Shown here in pieces: positions 35,728 through 46,900 of a stretch of 64,000 bases of DNA. The DNA lies in assembly GCA_022826565.1 (NCBI GenBank), contig JAJDUP010000035.1, positions 360,498-424,497 of the forward strand. Direction: 5' to 3'. Positions within the stretch are counted from its first letter, which is position 1. Every line of letters begins with the position of its first letter. The DNA comes from Gemmatimonadota bacterium (GTDB lineage: Bacteria; Gemmatimonadota; Gemmatimonadetes; Longimicrobiales; Gaopeijiaceae). Position numbers and translations under genes: made by a program. A model generated the notes under the pieces. The model had not been told where the DNA came from. It did not search any database and saw only the letters and a program-made list of their open reading frames with translations.

Positions 35728-36990
35728 CTACCCCCGTATCTCCGCGTCGATCCCCTCCTCGCCTTCCCATTTCCCGACCACCGCCGCCGCGCACGAGTCG
35801 CTGTAGACGTTGACGGCCGTGCGGGCCATGTCGAGCGGCCGGTCGATCGAGAGCATCGCGGCCACGATCAGCATCGCCTGGGGATTGTCGCCGATGCCGA
35901 TTGCGCCGAGGATGATGAAGATCACCACCAGCCCGGCGGATGGCACCGCCGCGGCCCCGATCGACGCCAGCAGCGCCGTGAGGACGACGACGACCTGGGT
36001 CGCAAAGCCGATGTCGGCTCCCAGGGCCTGCGCGATGAAGAGCGCGCCCACGCACTCCATCACCGCCGTCCCGTCCATGTTGACGGTGGCGCCCATGGGC
36101 AGCGTGAACGACGACACGCGATCGGACACCCCGACCTTTTCCTGCACCGTCTTCAGGGTGACCGGCAGCGTGGCCGCCGAGGAGCTCGTCGAGAACGCCA
36201 CCAGCAGCGGCTCCCTCATGTTCATCGCGTGCTTCCATGGGGACACGCGCGCCCAGAAGTACAGCAGCAGAGGCAGCGTGATGAGGAAGTGGATCGCGAG
36301 ACCCGAAGTCAGCGCCACGACATATTGGGCCAGGTTGCCGAAGGCCATCAGGCCCGTCTCGGTGACCATGGTGACCATCAGCCCGAAGACCCCGATCGGG
36401 AGCAGCTTGATGATGCCCGTCGTCAGGGCCATCATCGCCTGGAAGAGCGCGCTGACCAGGCCCGTGATCTTCGAGCGCGGACCCTCCGGCAACGTCGTGA
36501 CCGCCGCTCCGAAGACGATGCAGAAGAAGATGACCATCAGCATGTCGCCGGCCGAGGCCGCCTCGAAGAAGTTCGAGGGAACGATGGTGTAGAGCAGATC
36601 GACGAACGACTCGGGCGTGGCGAGGTCGGGCGGTTCCGCTCCGGTGTCGGTAACCGGATACCCGCGGCCCGGATTGATGATGTTGAACAGGAGCAGGCCG
36701 GTGAGCGCGGCCAGCAGGCTCGAGACCAGGTAGTACCCCAGCGTCTTGCCGAACATCCGGCCCACGGTGCGCCCGCTGCCGGCGGATGCCACTCCCGAGA
36801 TGATGGATGTAATGACCAGCGGCACGATGATCATCCGCAGCAGGCGCATGAACAGGCCGCCCACCCAGCCGACGTTGTCCGCGACGGCGGCTCCTCCTGG
36901 AGACAGGCCGATGCCGATGCCCAGAAGCATCGCGATCAATACCTGCCAGTGAAGGCGCTTGTACCAGGGAAGCTCGGGGTTGTAATCCAT
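35728..36990 (-). CDS. Sodium:dicarboxylate/glutamate symporter (DAACS family)
   Basis: A 420-residue inner-membrane transporter with about eight membrane helices and two re-entrant loops. FSTSSSAATLPVTLKTVQE is the serine-rich first hairpin motif, and LPMGATVNMDGTAVME is the NMDGT motif for sodium and substrate. VIFIILGAIGIGDNPQAMLIVAAML is the second loop (cited here as GIGDNPQAM). It couples uptake of an acidic amino acid or C4-dicarboxylate to sodium or proton entry. It is preceded by AAGAGAG at the start and has a 19 bp gap to the convergent rtcB end. Confidence 0.94.
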   Translation of the reverse strand: MDYNPELPWYKRLHWQVLIAMLLGIGIGLSPGGAAVADNVGWVGGLFMRLLRMIIVPLVITSIISGVASAGSGRTVGRMFGKTLGYYLVSSLLAALTGLLLFNIINPGRGYPVTDTGAEPPDLATPESFVDLLYTIVPSNFFEAASAGDMLMVIFFCIVFGAAVTTLPEGPRSKITGLVSALFQAMMALTTGIIKLLPIGVFGLMVTMVTETGLMAFGNLAQYVVALTSGLAIHFLITLPLLLYFWARVSPWKHAMNMREPLLVAFSTSSSAATLPVTLKTVQEKVGVSDRVSSFTLPMGATVNMDGTAVMECVGALFIAQALGADIGFATQVVVVLTALLASIGAAAVPSAGLVVIFIILGAIGIGDNPQAMLIVAAMLSIDRPLDMARTAVNVYSDSCAAAVVGKWEGEEGIDAEIRG

Positions 36991-37283
36991 GGGTCTCTCT
37001 TGGGAGCAGGAGGCTGGGGGCGGCGGGCGCCGGGCTCGGGCGCGGATCTCCGCGATACTCGGTCAACGCGGCAAGGTGGTGGCCCGGGCCGCGCTGCGTC
37101 AAGTGAAGGGCGTAAACAAATCAGGGGCCAAGTAGTGGACATCGCAGGGGACGGGATTGTAGCGTTACCGCATGGTACGATCAGGAACCTGGTCGAGACC
37201 GCTGTACGTCTCGGAGGCGTTTCGGTCGTGCGATTCTGATTGACAACGAATCTGCCCCACCCAATTGCCCCGGAGGCTCTGCC

Positions 37284-39845
37284 ATGAGGTTCGCTACGTC
37301 AGTTACCAGGGCTGCCACCCTCCTGTTCCTCTTGCTCGCGGTTTCACCCGCCCCGCCTGCCCATGCCCAGGTGCCGAAAGTCACCGCCGGTGAAGTGGTC
37401 GACAGGGAGACGCTCAAGGGGTTCGTAACCTGGGCCACTTCCGAATTCGCAAAGGTCACGAACCTCGCGGAAGGCTCGATGCTCCTCACGGATTTCAGGG
37501 TCGAGGGGAGCGACTGGAATGTGGGGAACACGTACCTGATCCTCTTCGCCGAGACGGGACACGTCTTCATCCACGGCGAAGATCCGAACATCGACGGCAA
37601 GAACGCCGCCGAGGTGGTGGACGACGACGGGAACCTGATCGTCCAGGAGATTCTGGCCGCGGGTGCCAGGGATGGAGGCGACTTCGTGGAGTGGTGCTGG
37701 GACGATCCCCAGGATCCGGCGGACATCAAGTGCAAGGATGCCTACGCCCTCAAGTACCATTCCCAGGTGGCCGGAAGGGACTTCGTCGTAGTGGGCGGAT
37801 ACTATCAGGATCTGAGCCACGCCGGGACCACCTTGCCGGATATTCCGCTTCCCGAGCTATCTGCCGCCGATGTCGTGGACCGGGAAACGCTCAGGCAGTT
37901 CGTGCATGGCTCGGTCGAATGGATCGAGGAACTGATCGGGCTTGTCGGGTTCGAGCGCGCAAGCGAATGGAAGACCGTGCTCAGGCAGGACGGCGGCCAC
38001 TTCAGGTCCGGCCCGATCTATCTCTTCTTCTTCACCGCCGACGGCTACGTGATCTTTCACGGCGCCAATCCCTGGCGCGAAGGCCGGTTCGCCGAGGATG
38101 TCGTGGACATCAACGGGGTGCCGTTCGTCGAGCTGATTATCGCGGCGGCCCGGGCCGGGGGAGGATTCGTCGAGTATTTCTGGGACGATCCGACCGTAGA
38201 GGGTGACGAGGACACCGGATCTCCCAAGGTCAGTTACGCTCTGTCCCTCACCAGTAATCTCGATGTTTTCCAGGGACATGAATTCATCATCGGGGCGGGG
38301 TTCTACCGGAACTTCTCGACCGCCGAGGCGGAGGCGGCCGCGGAAGACTGGCTGCACCGGTTCGGCCGGTCGGTGGCGAGCCAGGCGATGGAGATGATCG
38401 GCAATCGCGTCTCGCACACGTATCACATGGAAGACCACGTCACGGTCGGCGGCCGGTCGCTCGACTTCGGCCTGCTCGGTGGTTCGGACAGCCCGTACAG
38501 CGGCCTGGACCTGGCCTCCCTCGGGTCCTGGCTGAACTCGGCCGGTGCTTCCGGGAACATCGGCAGGCAGGGACTGGCGTCCTTCCTGCCCATCTCCACC
38601 AGTGCCCTGCTCGGAGGGAGTTCCTTCCAGGTTACGCCCGGGGCGGCGGATGACGGAGGGGGCTACCAGGTATGGGGCGGCGGCGAGATCATGCGTTTCA
38701 ACAGCGGCGACGGAGAGGGATTCGGGAACGGCGAAGTCATGACCGGAGCCCTCGGGGCCGACTACGAGTTCGGGTCGCTCGTGACCGGGCTCGCGGTGAC
38801 CTACAGCACCGGATCGGGCCGATTCGAGCTCGGTCGTCCCGGCGAGGACGATTTCGGCGACGCTTCCACCACGCTCACCAGCGCTTTCCCGTATGCCCGG
38901 CTGGCGCTGAGCGAACGACTGTTCACCTGGGGCGTGCTGGGGTACGGGTCCGGCCAACTGGGCATCGAGGGCGGCGGGGAAGTCGACCCCGACAGCGACA
39001 TCACCATGCAGATGGCCGGTGTGGGCGCGAAGGGAGAACTCGTCCAATCGGAAGCGGCGGGCGACCTCGAGTTGGCCCTGCGCGCGGACGCATTCATCGC
39101 GCGCATGAACTCCGCCGAGGTCGAGGGGCGCAGGGAACTCAACACCGACGCCAGCCGGGTGCGGCTGATGCTCGAGGCCTCGAACGGATTCGCGCTCGGG
39201 TCGGGGACGCTCCAGCCACAGGCCCGCATCGGCATGCGCCAGGACGGCGGCGAGGTCGACAGCGGATTCGGAATGGAGGTCGGCGGCAGGCTGACCTTCC
39301 TCGACCGCAGTGGCACCGTAACGATACGCGTCCACGGCCGGACGCTGGTCCTGCACCAGGAGAGCGAGTACGAGGAGTGGGGCCTCGGTGGATCCATCAC
39401 GATCAACCCGGGTGGTGGCGGCGAGGGACTCTCCCTCGGCGTGAGGCCGTCGTGGGGATCGACCGCGAGCGGGGCCGCGCGTCTCTGGGCCCAGGGTGCC
39501 GCGGGGCTGACCGGGGGCGGTTACGACTACGGCAGCCGCCGTATCGATGCGGAGGTCGGGTACGGCATCAATGCCTGGGAGGAACGGGCGCTCGTCACGC
39601 CATATGCGAGGCTCCTGCTCTCCGAACAGCTCGACCCCGCGTACTTCCCGCTGGCCGGGATGGGCAGCGCGATGGCGATGTCGCCGCTCGATATCGCCAG
39701 CCAGGGGATCTACGGATACCAGCTGGGAAGCCGCGTGCGCCTCGGTCCGGATCTCACGGCGAGCATCGAGGGCGGACGGGGCGCCGGAGCACCCGGATCC
39801 GGGGCCGCGCACCGAGCGGCGCTGAGTCTGTCCATGCGCTGGTAG
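37284..39845 (+). CDS. Double sCache_2-like sensor fused to an outer-membrane barrel
   Basis: An 853-residue protein with GGAGG upstream and a signal peptide ending AHAQ. Two tandem Cache-like modules follow: residues about 32-175 (GNTYLILFAETGHVFIHG; GDFVEWCWDDP) and 190-345 (GPIYLFFFTADGYVIFHG; GGFVEYFWDDP), each with the sCache_2 order of strand, G-x-V-F-x-H loop, helix and Y/W-W-D-D-P. From about 440 the sequence is repetitive amphipathic strands (GALGADYEFGSLVTGLAVTY; PYARLALSERLFTWGVLGY) ending in LSLSMRW with a terminal aromatic residue, as in autotransporter-type barrels. Cache domains normally sit in inner-membrane receptors, so this is a rare design. The role could be ligand binding at the surface or in the periplasm. 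No signalling domain is present. Confidence 0.75.
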   Translation: MRFATSVTRAATLLFLLLAVSPAPPAHAQVPKVTAGEVVDRETLKGFVTWATSEFAKVTNLAEGSMLLTDFRVEGSDWNVGNTYLILFAETGHVFIHGEDPNIDGKNAAEVVDDDGNLIVQEILAAGARDGGDFVEWCWDDPQDPADIKCKDAYALKYHSQVAGRDFVVVGGYYQDLSHAGTTLPDIPLPELSAADVVDRETLRQFVHGSVEWIEELIGLVGFERASEWKTVLRQDGGHFRSGPIYLFFFTADGYVIFHGANPWREGRFAEDVVDINGVPFVELIIAAARAGGGFVEYFWDDPTVEGDEDTGSPKVSYALSLTSNLDVFQGHEFIIGAGFYRNFSTAEAEAAAEDWLHRFGRSVASQAMEMIGNRVSHTYHMEDHVTVGGRSLDFGLLGGSDSPYSGLDLASLGSWLNSAGASGNIGRQGLASFLPISTSALLGGSSFQVTPGAADDGGGYQVWGGGEIMRFNSGDGEGFGNGEVMTGALGADYEFGSLVTGLAVTYSTGSGRFELGRPGEDDFGDASTTLTSAFPYARLALSERLFTWGVLGYGSGQLGIEGGGEVDPDSDITMQMAGVGAKGELVQSEAAGDLELALRADAFIARMNSAEVEGRRELNTDASRVRLMLEASNGFALGSGTLQPQARIGMRQDGGEVDSGFGMEVGGRLTFLDRSGTVTIRVHGRTLVLHQESEYEEWGLGGSITINPGGGGEGLSLGVRPSWGSTASGAARLWAQGAAGLTGGGYDYGSRRIDAEVGYGINAWEERALVTPYARLLLSEQLDPAYFPLAGMGSAMAMSPLDIASQGIYGYQLGSRVRLGPDLTASIEGGRGAGAPGSGAAHRAALSLSMRW

Positions 39846-39899
39846 CGCCGCGCGGCGGGTGGTAAGCATGGCGCTGTTTCGTCACGTTAGGGACACGCC

Positions 39900-40823
39900 A
39901 TGCACCACCCTGCCCCGAGTCGCTGGAGAGCGCACGCGCTCCTGATCGCCGCAGCCGGCCTGTGGCCTGTCGTCCCCAGATCCTACGACGCCCCCCGGGC
40001 GGCATCCCCACCGGCCATCGACGGCATCCTGGACGATGCGGCGTGGCAGGCCGTCCCCTGGACCGAACCGTTCATCGACATACGCGGTGAGGACCGGCCC
40101 GCTCCGCAGTGGAACACGCGCGCCAGGATCGTCTGGGACGACACCCACCTCTACATCGCGGCCGAACTCGAGGAGCCCCACCTGTGGGCCACTCTCGCCG
40201 ACCGCGACGCGATCCTCTACCGCGAGCACGACTTCGAGGTCTTCATCGACCCCGACGGGGACGCCCTCGCCTACTACGAACTCGAGATCAACGCGCTGGG
40301 CACAGAGTTCGACCTCTTTCTCGACCGCCCCTATCAGCGCCGAGGCAAGGCGAACATCGCCTGGGACATGGCCGGGCTGCGCACCGCAGTGCACCTCGAC
40401 GGCACCCTGAACGATCCGTCGGACGAGGATGGGGGATGGAGTGTCGAGATCGCGATTCCGTGGTCGGCGCTGGTGCCACCGGCGGGCTTCTCCCTCGCTG
40501 CCGCGGACGATTCCGTGCGGGACGCGGCCGGCGACAGCACCCGCGCCCGGTCGCCCGGCGCGCACCCCGGTCCACCACCCGAATCGCACACATCCTTCCA
40601 ACCCGGCGCGCCCCCCCGGCCCGGGGACACCTGGCGAATCAACTTCTCCCGCGTGCAATGGCCGCTGGAGGTCGTGGACGGCGCCTACCGCCGGGCCCGC
40701 GAACCGACGCCGGACGACCGGCACCCCGAGCACAACTGGGTGTGGTCGCCCCAAGGGGAGATCAACATGCACATCCCGGAGATGTGGGGCATGGTGCGAT
40801 TCGTCGCGGGGGCGGCGCGATGA
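39900..40823 (+). CDS. CBM9-like carbohydrate-binding domain protein
   Basis: A 307-residue exported protein. PPAIDGILDDAAWQAVPW opens a family-9 carbohydrate-binding fold, followed by ARIVWDDTHLYIAAELEEPH, EHDFEVFIDPDGD and YYELEINALGTEFDLFLDRP, all standard for DOMON/CBM9-like proteins. The C-terminus ends with WRINFSRVQWPLEV. The ATG of the next gene overlaps the stop codon (ATGA at 40820), so the two are co-translated. It probably presents glycans to a partner enzyme. Confidence 0.87.
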   Translation: MHHPAPSRWRAHALLIAAAGLWPVVPRSYDAPRAASPPAIDGILDDAAWQAVPWTEPFIDIRGEDRPAPQWNTRARIVWDDTHLYIAAELEEPHLWATLADRDAILYREHDFEVFIDPDGDALAYYELEINALGTEFDLFLDRPYQRRGKANIAWDMAGLRTAVHLDGTLNDPSDEDGGWSVEIAIPWSALVPPAGFSLAAADDSVRDAAGDSTRARSPGAHPGPPPESHTSFQPGAPPRPGDTWRINFSRVQWPLEVVDGAYRRAREPTPDDRHPEHNWVWSPQGEINMHIPEMWGMVRFVAGAAR

Positions 40824-41536
40824 AGCGGCGCGAGTTCATCCGGACCGCGGCCGGCGCCGCAACCGCCGGCACCGCGCTCGCCGCCATCACCCGGACCGCG
40901 TGCGCGCCCCCGCCCGAGCCGCCGCCGGCCTTCACCGCCTGGACCTGGGTCCACGGCAACCGCGACTACGACGCGGCCGAGTGGCGGCGGCGGTTCGCGC
41001 GGCTGAGGGAAGCCGGCTTCGACGCCGTCCTGGTCGGCGGCGGCGACATCGCACTCGTGTCGGCGGCCGCCCACGCCGAGGGACTCGCATACCACCGCTG
41101 GTTCTGGACGCTGAACCGCAACGGCGACGCATGGGCGCAGACGAATCACCCCGAGTGGTTCACCGTCAGCCGCAACCTCGAGTCATCGCTCACGCAGCCG
41201 CCCTACGTCGGCTACTACCGATGGGTCTGCCCGTCGCGCGAGCCCGTGCGCGAGTACCTCCGCGGCCTGGTCGGCGAGCTGGCCGCGAACCCGGCGGTTG
41301 ACGGCGTCCACCTCGATTACGTGCGCCACTGCGACGTCATCCTCCCGCGCGGCCTCTGGGACACCTACGACCTCGTCCAGGACACCGAGCTCCCCGAATT
41401 CGACTTCTGCTATTGCGACGTATGCCGCGAGGCGTTTGCCGCCCTCGACGGGCGTGATCCCCTCGCCATCCCCGACCCGCCCACCGACGAGGCCTGGCGC
41501 CGATTCCGGTGGGACAGCGCTCCACGAGTGACGTGA
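40820..41536 (+). pseudogene. Glycoside-hydrolase-like (GHL10-type) Tat protein, 3'-truncated
   Basis: The surviving 238 residues begin with a Tat signal (KRREFIRTAAGAATAGTA) and a TIM-barrel-like start (FTAWTWVHGNRDYDAAEW). The C-terminal part VDGVHLDYVRHCDVILP and the Cys pair FCYCDVCREAF match family-10-like putative glycosyl hydrolases. The homologous region stops at RRFRWDS, after which the frame adds only APRVT and a stop. Family members are normally much longer (I expect about 350-400 residues), so the 3' end looks lost. The break coincides with the change to conjugative-element genes. The stop is natural in frame, so a short real protein could still be made. Confidence 0.7.
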
Positions 41537-41669
41537 ATCACGGTAAGGAATCGTCTAAGTTCATACAGGGCTGCACGATCTGCCTTCCTTGCCGCTGAAC
41601 GGCACTTGGCGCCGCGCCGCCGCAAATGCGGGATTGTCGGGGTCGATTGGCGGGAGAATGCCGTGTCGT

Positions 41670-42730
41670 TCAGAACGTGAAGTCGAGTGCAAGTCTGAGT
41701 CCCATAATGGAGTCTTGTCCGGGCATCCGGCTGCGTGATCCTTCGACGCCGAGCCGGAAGGTTTGGCTTACATGGTACCGGGTGCCGAACGACCAAGAGC
41801 GGGTTCGGCCATCCGCCGAGAGGCGGGTGTAGCTGTCGAGCGCGCCTCCACCGCCGAGTTGCTTGAGCCCGTAGCCGGCTTCGGCATCAAGCCGCCATTC
41901 CTGTCCGTATTGTCCCGTTGCGGGCGTCATGGCCTGGAGGGCTCCGCCGTCCATGAGTCCGTGTATACCGCTTTGGTCGCGCCCGTGCCCGGGACTGATC
42001 GCGAGCCGGAACCCTTGGCCGCGTGTTCCGGGATCGAACGCGAGCCGGAGCGCGGCGCCCCATTCGCGGTGCTGGCCGGACCCGAGGGCGAGCCTGCCCC
42101 TGAGGTCGAGGTCGAGCCCTTGGCCCGCGTAGCCGACCGAGGCTCCGGTTTCCGCTCCGCCGCCGGTGTCGGCGTCGCCGCCGTCGTAGCGCGCGCCCGC
42201 TTGGGTGACGAGCTTGAGGCCGCCGATGGTCCAAGACGCTTCGAGTAGAGCGCGTGCGCGCGAGGCCGAGCCTTCGCGCTCGCTGTCGTCGGCGCTCATG
42301 CCGACGGTGAACGCGTCGCCGGTGAGCGCGAGTCCGAACGCGCCGCGGCGCGCCAGCGGCACGTTGACGCCGCCCGAGAGCATGCGGAGCGAGGCGCCGG
42401 CGTCGCCTTGGCGGTCGTCGTGCCCGACATCTCCGCTACCGTACCCGGCCATGGCCCAGAGGCCGATCCTTGGCGACGGCTGGAGGAACACATAGGGGTG
42501 AACACTGTTCATCGCGTGTCCGAGCGAGCCTCGGGCGGATTGGCGCGAGTAGTCGAGGTCGCCGTCGCTGCGCATGAGGGACACACCGAGGAGCGCGGAG
42601 GAGCCGATGCGGGCGTCGGCACCGACGGTGAGCGCGCGCATGCCCCCATCATAGTCGATGCCGGGTTCGCCACGGAACGATTGGGCGGAGCCTTCGGCCC
42701 AGAGCCCGAACCGGGGCAGTCCTTGGCCGG
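41670..42730 (-). other. C-terminal outer-membrane barrel of the giant adhesin
   Basis: About 350 residues of alternating amphipathic strands with frequent Gly and aromatic residues (RFGLWAEGSAQSF, LRGRLALGSGQH, SFGTRYHVSQTFRLGVEG), ending LALDFTF. The terminal Phe matches the signal read by the BAM machinery. The helical stretch just before it (DEAFEVGLAVFGRAVAEGA) could thread through the pore. This barrel resembles the C-terminus of the Cache fusion at 37284, although the two are only loosely similar. Confidence 0.8.
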
Positions 42731-43989
42731 ATTGCGGGCCGAGGGCCGTGGTGAACGAGACACTCGGCAGCAGGCGCTCGGCAGCCTCCCGCCCGGTGGG
42801 CAGCGCGACCGACTCGGAGCGGCGGGCCATGTCGGCGGGCGAGGATGCGCCCAGCGGCAGACCGGTGAGCGAGACGAGGGTCCCGGCCGCGCGTCCGGCC
42901 CACTCGGTCGCAGAGCTGGGCGGGGCGGTGTTGGAGCCCGCCCCTCCCGGCCGCATGACGGCGTCGATGCGTGCCCCGATCGCTTGCCGCGCGCCTTCGG
43001 CCACGGCGCGTCCGAAGACGGCGAGACCGACCTCGAACGCCTCGTCCCGCAACGCGCCGGCGTCTTGCGCCGCGATGTCAACGGTGGCGGAGGCGACGGC
43101 GCCCGCGCTGACGGCTTCGGGCAGCGCGCCGAACCCGAGCGCGAGCAGGCCGGGCGCGATCCCGGCCGGGATTTCGAGCAAGAACGCCATAAGGGAGTCG
43201 CCGGGCTCGAACACGACGGAGTCCGGCAACATCGGTTCGACGGATACCGCTTGTGTGGCGGTCAGGGGCACGGCCACCCGCCGGTCGGCGGCCGGACTCA
43301 CCCGCAGCACGATCTCGGTGCCCGGCCCGCCCGCGACCGCCGAGTACGCCGCATGGCCGTACTCGACCTCAAGCTCGGTCGGCGAACCGTCATCGACCAC
43401 GGTTCGAGCAGCCCGATCTCCCGCGACCGCCGCGACGACGATCCGCGTGGTCGCAGGGACGCCGACGGCAACCCCGTCGGGCAGGTCGCCGAACCGGACA
43501 TCGAGGGTGTCGGCGGTCGAGAGGCCCGCAGTGCCGACACTCAGGGTGCTCGCGCTCGCTCCGCTCTGGAACGTGACGGTATGCGTCGAGTCGCCGGCCT
43601 CGACCTCGACGGCCAGCGCCGAGGACGCGGCGGGAGACAGGAGCACGGCGACATCGGCGGATCCGCCCGCGGCGGCGGTGTACTCTTCCGCGCCGAACGA
43701 GACCACCGGCGTGGAGGCGCCGACGACCGCGATGGCCGCGCTCTCGGCGCGCTTGCCCGGACCGTGGCCGTCCGTATAGGTGAACACGGCGCGCAGGTAC
43801 TTGCCCCGATCCGCCTCGGTCGGGGTGTAAAAGCGCCTTTCCGCGCCCTGCACGATCATCGTCCACTGGGCACCGTCGGGCGAACGCTGCCAGCTTCGCA
43901 TCTTGCTCCGCTCGACCGAGCGGTCCTGGTCCATGAGCGTCGCGGTCAGCCGCACACCGACGCGCGCCACATCCGCGCTCAGTGTGATC

Positions 43990-45130
43990 TTGCCCGGATC
44001 GTCCGCGTTCGTCACCCGGATCGTGACCGAAGCCGTGTCGGCGAGCTCGCCGTCGCTGGCCTCGACGCGCACCGCGTAGAGCGTGTCGCCGCTCTCGTAG
44101 TCCAGCGCGGCGTCCTCGGCCACCGTGATCTGGCCGGTTGATTCACCGATCCCGAACAGGTTCTCGTCGCCGCCCGGGACGAACCCGTAGGACAGGGTGG
44201 GGCTGTCGGAGTCGGTAGCCGCCACCGGCGCGCCGACCTTCGTGCCGCCCGGGGAGTTCTCGGGCACCTCGCGCTCGTACGCGGCGCCGAACGAGGGCGC
44301 CGCGTTCGCGGCCAGCACCTTCACCGCCGCGCTCGCTGCCCGCTTGCCCGGCCCGTGCCCGTCCGCGTAGGTGAACACCGCCCGCAGCCACCGGCCCGCG
44401 TCGCTCGTCACGGGGTTGTACATCCGGCCCGTGCCGATGTCGTTCCAAGAATTGCCGCCCGCCGAGCGCTGCCACTTGCGCGTCCTGCCCGCGCTGCGCA
44501 CGCCGTCCTCGTCCATCAGCATCGCGGTAAGCTCGACGCCCACCCGCGCCACCTCCGGGCTCAGCGTGACCTTGCCCGGATCGTCCGCGTTCGTCACCCG
44601 AATCTTGACGGAGGCCGTGTCGGCGAGTTCGCCGTCGCTGGCCTCGACGCGCACCGTGAACAGCGTGTCCCCGCTCTCGTAGTTCAGCGCCGCGTCCTCG
44701 GCCACTGTGATCCGGCCTGTTGACTCGCCGATCTCGAACAAGGCCTCGGCTCCGCCGGGGACGAAGGCATACGTCAGGCCGTCGTCGTCTTCGTCGGTCG
44801 CCGTGACGGGTTCGCCCACGTTCGTGCCGCCCGCCGAGTTCTCCGGCACCTCGCGCTCGTACGTGTCCGCGCCGAAGACGGGCGCCGCGTTCGCGGCCTG
44901 CACCTTGACCGCGTCGCTCACCGCCCGCTTGCCCGGCCCGTGGCCGTCGGCGTAGGTGAACACCGCGCGCAGCCACCGGCCCGCATCGGCCGTCACCGGG
45001 TTGTACATCCGGCCCGTGCCGATGTCGTTCCACGAGTCGCCGCCCGCCGACCGCTGCCACTTGCGCTGTCTGCCCGCGTTCAGCACCCCGTTCCTCGTCC
45101 ATCAGCGTCGCCGTAAGCTCGACGCCCACC
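43990..45130 (-). repeat. 585-bp cadherin + Ig-like repeat units in the adhesin
   Basis: The block containing GRMYNPVT and DGHGPGKRA recurs with a 585 bp (195-residue) spacing: the same sequence starts at 44416 and at 45001. A third, diverged copy lies nearer the barrel. The frameshift at 45091/45092 is within the most upstream copy, and comparison with its neighbour at about 44505 identifies the inserted base. Confidence 0.85.
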
Positions 45131-46900
45131 CGCGCCACCTCCGGGCTCAGCACGACCTTGCCGGGCTCATCCGCGTTCGTCACCCGGATCTTGACCGGGA
45201 CCGTGGCCGCAAGCTCGCCGTCGCTGGCCTCGACACTCACCGTGAACAGCGTGTCCCCGCTCTCGTAGTTCAGCGCCGCGCCCTCGGCGACGGCGATCTG
45301 GCCGCTTGCCGCGTCGATCTCGAACGGAGCTTCGTCTTCGGCCACCAAGCTGTACGTCAGTTCCTCGCCATCGTCGGTGGCCGTCACGGGCTCGCCCACC
45401 GCCGTGCCGGGAGCCGAGTTCTCCGGCACCTCGCGTTCATACGCATCCGTATCGAACTCGGGCGCGCGGTTAGCCGCCTCCGTCGTCCCCTCGCCCGCCT
45501 CCGACCATTCGCCCGCGCCCTCCGAATTCTCGGCGCGCACCTGGACCGAGTATGCGGTCTCCGCATCCAGTCCGGCGATCGTGTGCGCGAGCACAACGCC
45601 CAGCGCCGTCGGCACCGACCACTCGCCGTCCGCCCCGGCCCGGTACCGCAGATGGTAGCCGGTGATCTCCGGCCCTTCGTTCGACGGCGCGCTCCAAGTC
45701 ACCGCCACCTCTTCGGTGCCGCCCGTCACCACCGGCGCGGCCGGCTTGCCCGGCGCGGGAACGTCCGTCACCTGGATCGTCACCGCAGCCGTGGCCGCCA
45801 GCGTTCCGTCGCTCGCCCGGACGGTCACCGTGTAGACCGTGGTGCCGCCCTCGTAGTCGAGCGTGGCGCCCTTGGCGACCGCGATCTGGCCGGTCGCCGC
45901 GTCGATCTCGAACGGTGCCTCGTCCCCGCCCGAGACGAAGTTGTACGTCAACTCGTCGTCGGTGTCATCGTCGGTGGCCGTCACGGGGTCACCCACCGCC
46001 GTGCCGGCCGCCGAGTTCTCCGGCACTTCGCGCTCGTAGGTTTCCGCATCGAACGACGGCGCCTGATTGGCGGGCTCGACCGCACCCGCGCCCGGATCCG
46101 ACCACTCGCCCGCGCCCTCCGGACTGATCGCACGCACCTGGACGGAGTATGTCGTTCCCCCCTCCAGTCCGGTGATCGTGTGCGCCAGCACTGCGCCCAA
46201 GGTCGTCGGCGTCGTCCACTCGCCGTCCGCCCCGGCCCGATACCGCAGATGGTAGCCGGTGATCGCCGGCCCTTCGTTGGATGGCGCGCTCCACGACACC
46301 GCGACCTCCTCGGTGCCGCCCGTCACCACGGGCGCGGCCGGCTTGCCCGGAGCGGGAACGTCCGTCACCTGGATCGTCACCGCCGCCGTGGCCTCAAGCG
46401 CCCCGTCGCTCGCCCGAACGGTCAACGTGTATGCCGTCGTGCCGCCCTCGTAATCGAGCGCGGCCCCCTTGGCGACCGCTATCTGGCCGGTCGCCGCGTC
46501 GATCTCGAACGGTGTCTCGTCCCCGCCCGAGGCGAAGCTGTACGTCAACTCGTCGTCGTTGTCGTCGGTGGCCGTCACGGGGTCACCGACCGTTGTTCCC
46601 GCAGGCGAGTTCTCGGCAACCGAACGTTCGTAGGTCTCCGCATCGAACGACGGCGCCTTGTTGGCCGTCTTCGTCGTTCCCTCGCCCGGCTCCGACCAGT
46701 CACCCGCGCCCTCCGAACTGATCGCGCGCACCTGCACCTCGTATGTGGTGCCTGCATCGAGTCCGGCGATCGTGTGCGCGAGCACCGCGCCCAGCGCCGA
46801 CACGTCCGTCCACCCGCTATCGCTCTTCGCCCGGTAGCGGAGATCGTAGTCAGCGATCTCCGGCCCCTCGTTCTCGGGCGCGCTCCATGACACCGCCAGC
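45130..46900 (-). repeat. Three 597-bp cadherin + FN3 units (second array)
   Basis: Units encode a cadherin domain (YEREVPENSAAGTAVG) followed by an FN3 domain (ITGYHLRYRAGADGEW). Matching points at 45671, 46268 and 46862 give periods of 597 and 594 bp, that is 199 and 198 residues. The first two are strongly alike in DNA sequence, which indicates recent duplication or gene conversion. Confidence 0.85.

Noticed and set aside
37240..37268. TTGACA before the Cache-barrel gene as a sigma-70 promoter
   Set aside because: There is a good -35 match at 37240-37245 but nothing resembling a -10 box at 16-18 bp, so it was not listed as a promoter.
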